DNA of 64,000 bases from contig NC_133170.1 in the NCBI RefSeq assembly GCF_040802235.1, forward strand, positions 7,393,001 to 7,457,000, written 5' to 3'. The translations under genes and the position numbers were made by a program. The stretch is from Manis javanica (taxonomy: Eukaryota > Chordata > Mammalia > Pholidota > Manidae). The notes beneath the pieces were generated by a model. That model saw nothing but the letters and a program-made list of their open reading frames with translations, made no database searches and was not told the origin of the DNA. Of the stretch, positions 17,646-25,989 are shown piece by piece (the first letter of the stretch is position 1; every line of letters begins with the position of its first letter).

Positions 17646-18071
17646 TGTAGGAAACTGGATAAAGTGAAGGTTCCTGTGGCCAGGATTCTCACCTGACCCT
17701 GGTTGGCTCACTCACTACACACATGTGGGCAATACATTGTTATTGACTCTATATAAAGAGCCCTGCCCAGTGCTGTGGGTGACATGGTGGCAGGGCTGCA
17801 AGACTGCAGGAGAGCAGAGACATGACTGGAGTGTGGCAGCAGCCGAGGATGGAGACTGAGACGGCTGCAGGGGTAGAGGGGCCCAGAGGCAGGGACCGGC
17901 TTGCTGCATGCAGACTTGCTCTGAGTGGACGGGATTCTAGTGATTGACCTGCCACCAATGGAAATAAAGTTGGTTATAACCCTTCCACTCCAAGAATGTT
18001 CTACTGTCATTTCTTTGGTCACGCTGAATCCATAGTGAACTTGCCTGGGTTTGAAACCCATTGGCAAGACA
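17646..18071 (+). repeat. Short LTR, copy 1 (unassigned family)
   Basis: Begins TGTAGG and ends AAGACA, with a TATA box (tatataaagag, near 17750), an AATAAA near 17963 and a conserved end 'ctgaatccatagtgaactt'. It aligns with 18143-18487 in the same orientation ('ttcctgtggccagga', 'ttattgact', 'gagccctgcccagtg'). Gene content is absent. Confidence 0.6.
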
Positions 18072-18142
18072 GAAACACACTAACACTTTGCATCTAGAGA
18101 GTTGTGCAATCCAGATGGATTGTTTTTCCTTGCTTGTGATAG

Positions 18143-18487
18143 TGTGGGAAAAATGGAAGTTCCTGTGGCCAGGATCCTCACCGGACCCTAAACTACTTGA
18201 TGATGTAATTGGCCTGCTGCTGGGCTAGTGCTTCCACACCTGTAGGCAGTGAGCTGTTATTGACTGAGTCACTGTATAAAGAGCTCTGCCCAGTGTGCTG
18301 GGAAGAGGCAGAGACGGAGGTGGATTATGGGCCTGCAGACTGCTGGGTGCAGACATGATCCTAGTGCTCGACCTACTGCTGGAAGAATAAAGCTGGGTAT
18401 AAACCCTTTTACCTCAACAATGTTCCATTGTTGGTCTCACTGAATCCATAGTGAAATTGCCTGGGGCTGAAACCCTCAGGCAAGACA
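18143..18487 (+). repeat. Short LTR, copy 2 (same family)
   Basis: TGTGGG to AAGACA, with TATA (gtataaagag) and AATAAA (gaagaataaagctgg). It is about 80 bp shorter than copy 1, mainly in the region between TATA and AATAAA. Only 71 bp separate the two copies. Confidence 0.6.
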
Positions 18488-18489
18488 GG

Positions 18490-18960
18490 TAGCCAGCCTC
18501 CAGGATGGCCCCCAGTGACCCTTGCTATCCTTTGGGTTGTTCCAGTTGTTCCATGGTTGGACTGTGGGATCAATAGCATACAGGAGAAGTTATGGTATGT
18601 CACTTTCAAGATTAGGCTATTATAAAACTGTGACTTACATATTTCTTCCTTGTCCTTTGCTCTGGTGGAAGCCTTGTCGTGGACAGCACTGTGGAGGGGC
18701 CCATGTGGTGAGGAACTGAGGCCTCCTGCCCACAGACAACAGGAGTGAAGGAGGATGGAGATGCTTCAGCCCTTGTCCAGTCTTCAGAGACTGCAGCCCT
18801 GGCTGTCAGCTTGACTATACCTTATGAGGGACTCCAGTCATAACCATTCGACTCAACCACCCCTGGATTCCTGACTCTCCTCAGCTGTGTAAGATAACAT
18901 GCGATTGTTGTTTGGGGCCACTACATTTGGGGACAGTTGGTTATGCTGCACTAGATCAGA
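18490..18960 (+). repeat. Ancient LTR, MaLR-like
   Basis: Recognised from the series 'ggctattataaaactgtgac', 'ggcccatgtggtgaggaac', 'gaggcctcctgcc', 'cagccctggctgtcagcttg' and 'cctggattcctgactctc'. Divergent. Family name uncertain. Confidence 0.5.
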
Positions 18961-19790
18961 AGTGCATCTGTTCATAAAAACTCTTCTATACTTTGAAATA
19001 TGAACAAAGAAAATACACCCTGAAGGCTAGGAAAACAATCAGATCTTTCCCAGGCAGGAACACAGGCGAGAGAATGCTGGCATCTGATACGAGGCAGAAC
19101 CAGGGAATCTCCGAGATTGCTGTCCACGCCAAGATGCCACAGTAGACTGACATGGAAGGGTGACATGGAAAACGGAGTTTTCTTGAGTTTGTTTAGACTG
19201 TCTATTTCAAACTATGCTGTATCTAAAAACAGATGACAAAATCCTTAGACTCAATTTACATTTGTTTACAAATGTTAGGCATTAGTTCTCAGAGATTATT
19301 ATTTTTAGTCAGCTTTATTTTATAATATGTAAAGCTTTTTACGAATGAAAAGCATGTTCTAGCTTACAGGCTGTACTTATATGGGCATAAAACCCATTAG
19401 CAGCCATGGCTGAATGAACTCTTCACATACTCAGGCATTATCTGGAGTTACTCCGCCTGCATGGGTCAATCAGCCCTACTAACTCATGTGGTTGACACAG
19501 TTCTTCAACAGATCCGTTTAATGTGCATGACCAGTTTGCATGGCTGTGAAGCTATTTGTTTTGTTCCCTCTCTTTCAAAAGTATCCACAAGTCTGTATAT
19601 GCTCTCTGCCTTTGGGCTCTAGTTTTACCATCTCATGTTTATATTCAACTTGAAAATCTGATTTTTAGAGATGTCTGGGTAGAGAATTGACTGTGGGGTT
19701 TAAACACAAGAACAAGATTGCTTGTATAATAATAGGCGTTTGCCTCCTAGGTCTTTTGTTGAGCTGTCGCTTGGCAATAGTTAGTTGGTG
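18961..19790. other. Intergenic flank of the provirus
   Basis: Ordinary A/T-rich DNA with no gene or clear repeat. It ends with ...ttagttGGTG, the last four bases being the left copy of the provirus target-site duplication. Confidence 0.7.
19787..19790. repeat. Target-site duplication, left copy (GGTG)
   Basis: GGTG directly precedes the TG of the 5' LTR, and the same four bases directly follow the CA of the 3' LTR at 28338-28341. Four-base duplications are typical of gammaretroviral integrase. The match shows the two LTRs belong to one integration event. Confidence 0.93.
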
Positions 19791-19906
19791 TGTAGGATCT
19801 GAAGAATCAAAAGTTAGCATAAGTACAGCCATCTTAAGGCCTAAATACCACCCCCTAACCCAGAAGAAGCAAAATCATTAGAATCTTGAAAAACAAGTTA
19901 GTTAGC

Positions 19907-19952
19907 CTGTGTCAATTGTAGTGACCTTTCTGTGTCAATTGTAGTGACCTTT
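19907..19952 (+). promoter_or_regulatory. U3 tandem 23-bp repeat (enhancer-like)
   Basis: Two perfect head-to-tail copies of 'ctgtgtcaattgtagtgacc' plus TTT. Each contains the E-box-type palindrome CAATTG. Direct repeats at this place in gammaretroviral U3 commonly act as enhancers. The duplication is present in both LTRs (second copy 27939-27984). Confidence 0.7.
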
Positions 19953-20136
19953 AGTTAGCTAACCGTAAATCAGTTAATCATATATGCCTAGCTTATCTTA
20001 CTAGAACCACCCTAGACATTCCGTAGGTGATCTCATCTAATCAGACCCCAGGATGTGGCGCCAGCAAAAGATTTATGAGCCTATAGAAAAAACTCTGTAT
20101 TGTGATTATGGAAAATTTTACCCCTTTTGAAAATAC

Positions 20137-20143
20137 TATAAAA
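20137..20143 (+). promoter_or_regulatory. 5' LTR TATA box
   Basis: TATAAAA in 'aaatactataaaacc', 346 bp into the LTR and 87 bp before the AATAAA. This spacing fits a short gammaretroviral R region. Confidence 0.85.
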
Positions 20144-20223
20144 CCTTCTGCCTTAGTGTGCTCGGGGTCCTCGTTGAGACCTGCTGCGACAGGCTGACTT
20201 GGACCCCAACTAGTTGGCTTCCG

Positions 20224-20229
20224 AATAAA
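20224..20229 (+). terminator. LTR poly(A) signal AATAAA (5' copy)
   Basis: Lies in R of the 5' LTR. The functional copy is the one in the 3' LTR at 28256-28261. A CA cleavage candidate and a GT-rich element (tctttggtgagtg) follow. Confidence 0.8.
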
Positions 20230-20307
20230 TTCCTCTTGCTTGTTGCATCAAGAAACGTCTTTGGTGAGTGATTTGGGGCGGCGCCTTCCTCAGGGGAATC
20301 CAACATT

Positions 20308-20325
20308 TGGGGGCTCGTCCGGGAT
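20308..20325 (+). other. Primer-binding site, tRNA-Pro
   Basis: TGGGGGCTCGTCCGGGAT starts two bases after the 5' LTR. It is the complement of the 3' 18 nt of tRNA-Pro, the usual minus-strand primer for murine-leukaemia-virus-like gammaretroviruses. No mismatch to that standard site is seen. Confidence 0.95.
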
Positions 20326-20367
20326 CGGTTGTCCACCCCGCTTCACTCCCGAAGTCGCTCTTGGAGG

Positions 20368-20378
20368 AAGAGGTAAGA
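20368..20378 (+). promoter_or_regulatory. Major splice donor (candidate)
   Basis: GAAGAG|GTAAGA context with the cut after 20372. It lies 47 nt downstream of the primer site and matches the donor consensus almost fully. It is expected to join to an acceptor late in pol to make env mRNA. The acceptor is not certain: TTTAG at 25489-25493 and TTTTCAG ending 25180 are both plausible. Confidence 0.7.
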
Positions 20379-20533
20379 TTAGTGGCGCCTTGAGTTGTTG
20401 TTTGTGTTCTGTTTTCTGTTTCAGTGAGACCGGTCAGAGTTCTGAAGGGTACCCGTTGTCTGGCAGCCGTCTCAATCCCGTACAGGGGCTGTGACTGCGG
20501 TCGGTAGACGTACTAGAGCACCGCAGGCTGCAA

Positions 20534-20578
20534 CCCTGGGGGACGCCTCAGGGAGGTTGGGGGGCCAGGGACGCCTGG
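20534..20578 (+). other. Two GACG-loop hairpins (packaging signal core)
   Basis: The first hairpin, 20534-20553, pairs CCCTGGGG with CCTCAGGG (one G-U pair) around loop GACG. The second, 20565-20578, pairs CCAGG with CCTGG around loop GACG. Paired GACG tetraloop hairpins in the leader are the known core of the gammaretroviral RNA packaging signal. Folding was done by eye. Confidence 0.75.
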
Positions 20579-20778
20579 TAGCCTCCCGTCTGTTTTTCCG
20601 GCAAACTGAACCTGATGAGATAGGGTTGATTTTTGGGCGCCGAGAATTTCAACCCTCTGATTCCTTTCGGTTTCTGTTCGAGGCTCTGAAAAGAACCAAA
20701 AGCGGCCGCTGTGTGTCTAATCTGTGTGTGTCTTTGTTTTTTGTGTCCTTTACGTGTCTAATTATTGTTATACTGACA
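20536..20778 (+). CDS. Possible glyco-Gag N-terminal extension
   Basis: The gag frame is open upstream from 20446 to the gag ATG. The first CTG in that frame is at 20536 with a favourable context (ACC before, G after) and would add 81 codons. Just before the gag methionine the extension carries a hydrophobic segment ([18 protein letters not shown]), able to act as a type II membrane anchor. In murine leukaemia viruses glyco-Gag is made from a CUG start about 88 codons upstream and aids release and infectivity. The longer frame starting at the GTG at 20491 is less likely as a start. Initiation here is inferred. Confidence 0.6.
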
Positions 20779-22374
20779 ATGGGACAGACAGTGACGACCC
20801 CCCTTAGCCTGACACTAGATCATTGGACGGAAGTTAGAGCGAGGGCACGTAACTTGTCAGTAGAAGTGAAAAAGGGACCATGGCAGACTTTCTGTTCCTC
20901 CGAATGGCCCACCTTCAATGTTGGGTGGCCCTCGGAGGGGACTTTTGATCTCCCCACTTTACTAGCAGTAAAAGCTATTGTTTTTCAGGATTCGTCTCAA
21001 GGACACCCGGATCAGCAACCCTACATTGTAGTCTGGCAAGAGTTGGTGGAGAACCCACCACCCTGGGTAAAGCCCTGGGTGCAAAAGAAAATGGGCCCTC
21101 GAGTTTTAGCTGCCCAGACTCAACCTCAGAAAAAAGAAAAAGAAACTACCAAAGTTTACCCTGATACTCAAGATTCGCTTATAATTGATGATCCCCCTCC
21201 CCCTCCTTACCCTCCTGCCCCCACGGCACCCCCGGTGCCCCCGGCCCCAGCACCCCCAGCACCCCCAGCACCCCCAGCTCCGGCACCCTCAGTCCCTGAT
21301 GCTGAGGCAGTAGGGCCGGCTCCGGGACCTGCCCAGGGCACCCGGCGCCGCCGAGGGGCCATCTTGGACCCACCGGGTATCTTTCCTCTCCGGTCTTATG
21401 GAGTTCCCATCCTTGGAGAAGAAGGGGAACCGCCTTTCCAACCTCTGCAATATTGGCCCTTCTCCTCTGCTGATTTGTATAATTGGAAAGCTAACCACCC
21501 GCCCTTTTCAGAGGAACCGCAGAAACTAACTGGTTTAGTAGAGTCTCTGATGTTTTCCCACCAGCCCACCTGGGATGACTGTCAGCAGCTTTTACAGGTG
21601 CTCTTCACCACGGAAGAGAGAGAGAGGATTCTCCTGGAGGCACGGAAGAATGTGCCTGGAACCGACGGACGGCCTTCGCAACTCCCTCATGACATAGAGA
21701 GGGGGTTCCCGTTGACTAGACCCAACTGGAACTTTAATTCTCCAGAAGGTAGGGAGCGACTAACCATCTATCGCCAGGCTCTGGTGGCGGGTCTCCGTGG
21801 GGCCGCCAGACGCCCCACCAATTTGGCCAAGGTAAGAGAGGTCAGCCAGGGAGCCACTGAAGCACCTGCAGTATTCTTAGAACGCCTGATAGAAGCCTTC
21901 AGGCGGTATACTCCCTTTGATCCCACTTCTGAGGGGCATAGTGCTTCAGTGGCCCTTGCTTTTATCGGGCAATCGGCACCCGACATTAGGAAAAAACTTC
22001 AGAGATTGGAAGGCTTACAGGATTTGTCGCTGAAAGATTTAGTGAAAGAAGCAGAGAAAGTTTATCATAAGAGAGAGACTGAGGAAGAGAAAGAGTTAAG
22101 GAAAGAGAAGGAGAGAGAAAGTAAAGAAGAAAAGAGAGATAGAAAGCATGAGAGAAATTTAACAAAGATCTTGGCCGCAATAGTAGAAAGTAAGGGACGA
22201 CCGCCCTCTAGTGGTAAAACTAGTAAGGCAGGGTCCCTGGGCAACCGACCTCCTTTAGATAAAGATCAGTGTGCGTACTGCAAGGAAAAGGGGCATTGGG
22301 TAAAAGAATGCCCTAAGAAACCACCACGGGGACCTCCGAAGAAAGTGTTGTCCCTGCTAGAAGATGAAGATTAG
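20779..22374 (+). CDS. gag: Gag polyprotein (intact)
   Basis: 531 codons with no stop or frame break. It begins MGQTVTTP, a myristoylation-type start for membrane targeting of the matrix domain. A proline-rich region holds PPPY and PTAP late-domain motifs (about 21192-21230), which recruit host budding factors, followed by a 9-bp tandem repeat coding Ala-Pro-Pro. Capsid follows from about 21350; the major homology region lies near 21845-21910 ([18 protein letters not shown]). A highly charged helix rich in Glu/Lys/Arg comes next. Nucleocapsid has a single CCHC knuckle ([14 protein letters not shown]). It ends at TAG 22372-22374, which also serves as the readthrough codon to pol. The length is close to the 530-540 residues usual for gammaretroviruses. 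Confidence 0.97.
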   Translation: MGQTVTTPLSLTLDHWTEVRARARNLSVEVKKGPWQTFCSSEWPTFNVGWPSEGTFDLPTLLAVKAIVFQDSSQGHPDQQPYIVVWQELVENPPPWVKPWVQKKMGPRVLAAQTQPQKKEKETTKVYPDTQDSLIIDDPPPPPYPPAPTAPPVPPAPAPPAPPAPPAPAPSVPDAEAVGPAPGPAQGTRRRRGAILDPPGIFPLRSYGVPILGEEGEPPFQPLQYWPFSSADLYNWKANHPPFSEEPQKLTGLVESLMFSHQPTWDDCQQLLQVLFTTEERERILLEARKNVPGTDGRPSQLPHDIERGFPLTRPNWNFNSPEGRERLTIYRQALVAGLRGAARRPTNLAKVREVSQGATEAPAVFLERLIEAFRRYTPFDPTSEGHSASVALAFIGQSAPDIRKKLQRLEGLQDLSLKDLVKEAEKVYHKRETEEEKELRKEKERESKEEKRDRKHERNLTKILAAIVESKGRPPSSGKTSKAGSLGNRPPLDKDQCAYCKEKGHWVKECPKKPPRGPPKKVLSLLEDED

Positions 22375-22432
22375 GGAAGACGGGGCTCGGAGCCCCTCCC
22401 CGAGCCTAGGGTAACTCTGAAAGTGGAGGGGC
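22372..22432 (+). promoter_or_regulatory. UAG readthrough signal with pseudoknot
   Basis: The gag TAG is followed in the same frame by pol. Stem 1 pairs GGCTCGG (22384-22390) with CCGAGCC (22400-22406), optionally extended by a G-U pair at 22383/22407 to leave an 8-nt spacer. Stem 2 pairs the loop GCCCCTCC (22392-22399) with GGAGGGGC (22425-22432). This is the layout known for gammaretroviral stop-codon suppression, which makes a small fraction of Gag-Pol. Pairing was checked by eye, base by base. Confidence 0.85.
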
Positions 22433-25400
22433 AACCCGTTGAGTTTCTGGTAGATACCGGTGCTCAACATTCAGTACTGACCCAAGCTAGAGGCCCCCTT
22501 TCTAGTAAAAAGTCTTGGGTGTTCGGGGCCACGGGTCAGAAACAATATGCATGGACTACCCAAAGAACAGTGGACTTAGGAGTGGGACAAGTAAACCACT
22601 CATTCCTTGTTATACCAGAATGCCCTACACCCTTGTTGGGAAGAGACATCTTGACCAAAGTCGGGGCCCAAATATCCTTTCAGACTGAAGATACCCAAGT
22701 GACTGATAGCAAAAAGAGACCTTTGGGCCTAAGCATCCTGTCCATAAAGTTAGAAGACGAGTACCGCCTTTTTAAAGAACCAGAACCCTCCCGAGTTAAT
22801 CAGAGGTGGCTCAACCAGTTTCCAGGGGCCTGGGCAGAAACGGCAGGTATGGGACTTGCTGTAAACCAGCCCCCGGTAGTCATAGAATTGAAAGCCTCAG
22901 CCTCACCAGTAACTGTGAGACAATATCCAATGAGTAAAGAAGCCAGAGATGGGATTAGGCCCCATATCCAGAGGCTCATAGAGCAGGGGATATTAGTAAA
23001 ATGTAAATCCCCATGGAACACTCCCTTGCTGCCCGTAAAGAAGGCGGGAACAGGAGATTATCGACCAGTGCAAGATTTAAGAGAAGTTAATAAGAGAACA
23101 CAGGACATTCATCCCACTGTGCCGAATCCTTACAACCTGCTAAGCTCTCTGGCCCCAGAAAACACTTGGTACACAGTCTTAGATTTAAAAGACGCCTTCT
23201 TTTGTTTGCGCCTGCATCAGAGTAGTCAACCGCTGTTTGCCTTTGAGTGGAAAGACCCCTCCACAGGAACTACTGGACAATTGACCTGGACTCGCTTGCC
23301 ACAAGGATTCAAGAACTCACCTACCCTCTTCGACGAGGCTTTACACCAGGACTTGGCCTTTTACCGAGCCTCCAACCCGCAGGTAACCTTGTTACAATAT
23401 GTTGATGACTTACTGATAGCCGCTCCTACACAAGAAGTCTGCCAAGCGGCTACTGAAGCCCTTTTGACTGAACTTGCTAGGCTGGGGTATAGAGCATCTG
23501 CCAAAAAAGCACAGATCTGCCAACAACAAGTGACTTATTTAGGGTATTCCCTGAGAGAAGGGAAAAGGTGGCTTACTGAAGCCCAGAAGCAGACTGTGAC
23601 GCAGATCCCGGTCCCTACTACTCCGCGCCAAGTCCGCGAATTTCTGGGAACAGCAGGGTTCTGCAGATTATGGATACCTGGATATGCCACCTTAGCTGCC
23701 CCCCTGTACCCCCTGACCAAAGGGGCAGCCCCGTTTGTTTGGGGACCTCAACAGCAACAGGCCTTTGATGAGATCAAGAAGGCCCTCCTGTCGGCACCTG
23801 CTCTGGCCCTCCCAGACGTATCTAAGCCGTTCATCCTTTTTGTGGATGAACGGAGTGGAGTAGCTCGGGGAGTGTTGACCCAACAATGGGGACCTTGGAA
23901 GAGACCTGTCGCCTATTTGTCAAAAAAATTAGACCCAGTAAGTAGTGGGTGGCCTGCCTGTTTGAGAGTAGTGGCAGCTGTGGCCCTCCTAGTTAAAGAT
24001 TCTGACAAACTGACACTGGGACAGAAACTTACTGTGGTTGCTCCACATGCGTTAGAGAGTGTGATTCGGCAGCCACCCGAGAGATGGATGTCGAATGCCA
24101 GAATGACTCACTACCAAACCTTACTCCTGAATCGTGATCGAGTAGAGTTTGCCCCCCCTGCCATCCTAAACCCGGCCACTCTGCTCCCCGAGTTGGGGAA
24201 AGAAGTGCTTCATACCTGCCAGGAAATCCTGGCTGAAGAGACAGGAACCCGCCAGGACTTGCAAGACCAGCCCTTAAGGGGAACAGGACTCCTGACTTGG
24301 TACACGGACGGGAGCAGTTACATCATGGATAGTAAAAGAATGGCTGGAGCTGCAGTAGTAGATGATGACCGAGTTGTATGGGCCAGTGGACTCCCAACGG
24401 GCACCTCTGCACAGCGAGCAGAACTCATCGCTCTGACTCAGGCCCTAAGGATGGCAGAAGGTAAGAGACTTAACGTCTACACTGACAGCAGATACGCCTT
24501 TGCCACTGCTCATATACACGGGGCTATTTATAGACAGAGAGGGCTGTTAACTTCTGCCGGGAGAGATGTTAAAAACAAACAAGAAATTTTAGATTTGCTA
24601 GAAGCCATCCATAGGCCTAAAGAAGTAGCAATAATACATTGCCCTGGACACCAGAAAGATGACTCTCCAATAGCTCGAGGAAACCGGAGAGCAGACCAAG
24701 CCGCAAAGCAAGCGGCTCAGGGAATGAACATTTTGCCCCTCCAAGTGTGTCCGGAAGCCACTCACATCAAGAGCTTCCAGTACACACCTGAAGATCTCAT
24801 TTGTATAGACAAATTAGGGTTCAAAAATTCTTTGCCCCAAGAGATATACAAGTCTGAAAAAGGGAAAGTTGTCCTGCCCCAGAGAGAGGCAGCAGAATAC
24901 TTAAGGCAATTACATCAACTGACACATTTGGGAGCAAAAAACCTAAAGACCTTAGTTCGAGACTCCCCTTATCATGTTATTAAATTAGGAAAATTAGCTG
25001 ACGAGATTGTAAAAAATTGTGTTCCCTGTCAATTAGTAAACGTGAGCAAAAATCAAGCAATATCCGGGAAAAGACTTCGAGGAGATCGCCCAGGAGCTTA
25101 TTGGGAAGTTGACTTCACTGAAATTAAGCCTGCCAAGTATAGATATAAGTACCTTCTAGTTTTTCTAGACACATTTTCAGGATGGACAGAGGCGTTCCCC
25201 ACCAAAACTGAGACAGCTCAGACGGTGTCTAAAAAGATCCTTGAAGAAATATTTCCCAGGTTTGGAATCCCAAAGGTAATCGGCTCCGACAACGGCCCTG
25301 CTTTTGTTGCCCAGGTAAGTCAGGGATTGGCCAAGATCCTGGGGACGGACTGGAAATTGCATTGTGCATACAGGCCCCAGAGCTCAGGACAGGTAGAAAG

Positions 25401-25464
25401 GATGAACAGAACTCTAAAAGAGACCTTGACTAAATTGTCCATAGAGACTGGCTTATGTGATTAG
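22375..25464 (+). CDS. pol: Pro-Pol, open part up to an in-frame stop
   Basis: Read by UAG suppression from gag, so no own start is needed; the GTG at 22423 is not a real start. Protease has the aspartic motif DTGA (22453-22464). Reverse transcriptase carries YVDD (23398-23409) with [12 protein letters not shown] upstream. RNase H has TDGSS with its Asp at 24307. Integrase has an HHCC zinc site (second Cys pair at 25018 and 25027) and the three catalytic acidic residues at 25111, 25288 and 25396. The frame then meets TAG at 25462-25464, after the third catalytic residue but before the C-terminal domain. The stop would remove that domain and part of the core's end, so a working integrase is not expected from this copy. 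Confidence 0.95.
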   Translation, partial: GRRGSEPLPEPRVTLKVEGQPVEFLVDTGAQHSVLTQARGPLSSKKSWVFGATGQKQYAWTTQRTVDLGVGQVNHSFLVIPECPTPLLGRDILTKVGAQISFQTEDTQVTDSKKRPLGLSILSIKLEDEYRLFKEPEPSRVNQRWLNQFPGAWAETAGMGLAVNQPPVVIELKASASPVTVRQYPMSKEARDGIRPHIQRLIEQGILVKCKSPWNTPLLPVKKAGTGDYRPVQDLREVNKRTQDIHPTVPNPYNLLSSLAPENTWYTVLDLKDAFFCLRLHQSSQPLFAFEWKDPSTGTTGQLTWTRLPQGFKNSPTLFDEALHQDLAFYRASNPQVTLLQYVDDLLIAAPTQEVCQAATEALLTELARLGYRASAKKAQICQQQVTYLGYSLREGKRWLTEAQKQTVTQIPVPTTPRQVREFLGTAGFCRLWIPGYATLAAPLYPLTKGAAPFVWGPQQQQAFDEIKKALLSAPALALPDVSKPFILFVDERSGVARGVLTQQWGPWKRPVAYLSKKLDPVSSGWPACLRVVAAVALLVKDSDKLTLGQKLTVVAPHALESVIRQPPERWMSNARMTHYQTLLLNRDRVEFAPPAILNPATLLPELGKEVLHTCQEILAEETGTRQDLQDQPLRGTGLLTWYTDGSSYIMDSKRMAGAAVVDDDRVVWASGLPTGTSAQRAELIALTQALRMAEGKRLNVYTDSRYAFATAHIHGAIYRQRGLLTSAGRDVKNKQEILDLLEAIHRPKEVAIIHCPGHQKDDSPIARGNRRADQAAKQAAQGMNILPLQVCPEATHIKSFQYTPEDLICIDKLGFKNSLPQEIYKSEKGKVVLPQREAAEYLRQLHQLTHLGAKNLKTLVRDSPYHVIKLGKLADEIVKNCVPCQLVNVSKNQAISGKRLRGDRPGAYWEVDFTEIKPAKYRYKYLLVFLDTFSGWTEAFPTKTETAQTVSKKILEEIFPRFGIPKVIGSDNGPAFVAQVSQGLAKILGTDWKLHCAYRPQSSGQVERMNRTLKETLTKLSIETGLCD

Positions 25465-25989
25465 TTAGTCCTCCTTCCCTTCGCCCTATTTAGAGTCAGG
25501 AACACTCCCGGCCGCTTTGGACTAACGCCTTTTGAAATAATGTTTGGGGCCCCAGCTCCGCTTCAGTCAGCACATCTTCATGTATTCCCTGAGTGTGCAA
25601 CTAATAAGTTTTTGCTTGAAAGGTTACGAGCCTTAGAAGCTGTGCAGAAAGAGGTGTGGGCCTCCATCAAGGAAGCCTATCGGCCAGAGGAACTCTCAGT
25701 GCCTCACCAGTTCCAGGTGGGAGACCCTGTCTATGTAAGAAGGCACCGGACAGGAAACCTCGAGCCACGGTGGAAGGGGCCTTTCGTCGTCCTCCTGACT
25801 ACTCCCACAGCTGTAAAAGTGGACGGCGTCTCTTCCTGGATACACGCTTCACATCTAAAGAAGGCACCCCCGGACCCAGACTGGCGAGTAACTCGGACTG
25901 ATAACCCCCTTAAGCTTCGCTTGTGTAAAAAGAATTATGCTGTTAGTAATTCTGATGTTTCTGCTACCTCCAACCCACCAGAACCCTAA
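25465..25989 (+). pseudogene. pol: Distal integrase fragment beyond the stop
   Basis: Continues in the same frame as pol with no other stop until TAA at 25987. It contains the [16 protein letters not shown] segment and the C-terminal domain with GDPVYVRR and WKGPFVVLL, typical of gammaretroviral integrase. It cannot be translated from gag-pol in this copy because of the TAG at 25462. Its last 53 nt overlap the start of env, as in related viruses. Confidence 0.9.

Larger units (their letters stand above)
19791..20305 (+). repeat. 5' LTR (U3-R-U5)
   Basis: Runs from TGTAGGATC to GAATCCAACA, forming imperfect inverted ends. U3 holds a perfect 23-bp tandem repeat (19907-19952) and TATAAAA at 20137. 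Transcription is expected about 25-30 nt downstream, near 20163-20168. AATAAA at 20224 and a CA near 20246 suggest the end of R. U5 runs to 20305. Confidence 0.97.

Noticed and set aside
20308..20325. tRNA gene fragment
   Set aside because: It is only the 18-nt retroviral primer-binding site; no tRNA cloverleaf is present.
20491..22374. Gag starting at 20491 (627 codons)
   Set aside because: The first codon is GTG. The ATG at 20779 with the myristoylation motif is the Gag start; the upstream part is treated as a possible glyco-Gag extension from the CTG at 20536.
22423..25464. Pol starting at its own codon at 22423
   Set aside because: The codon is GTG, and the frame runs unbroken from the gag UAG at 22372 with a readthrough pseudoknot.
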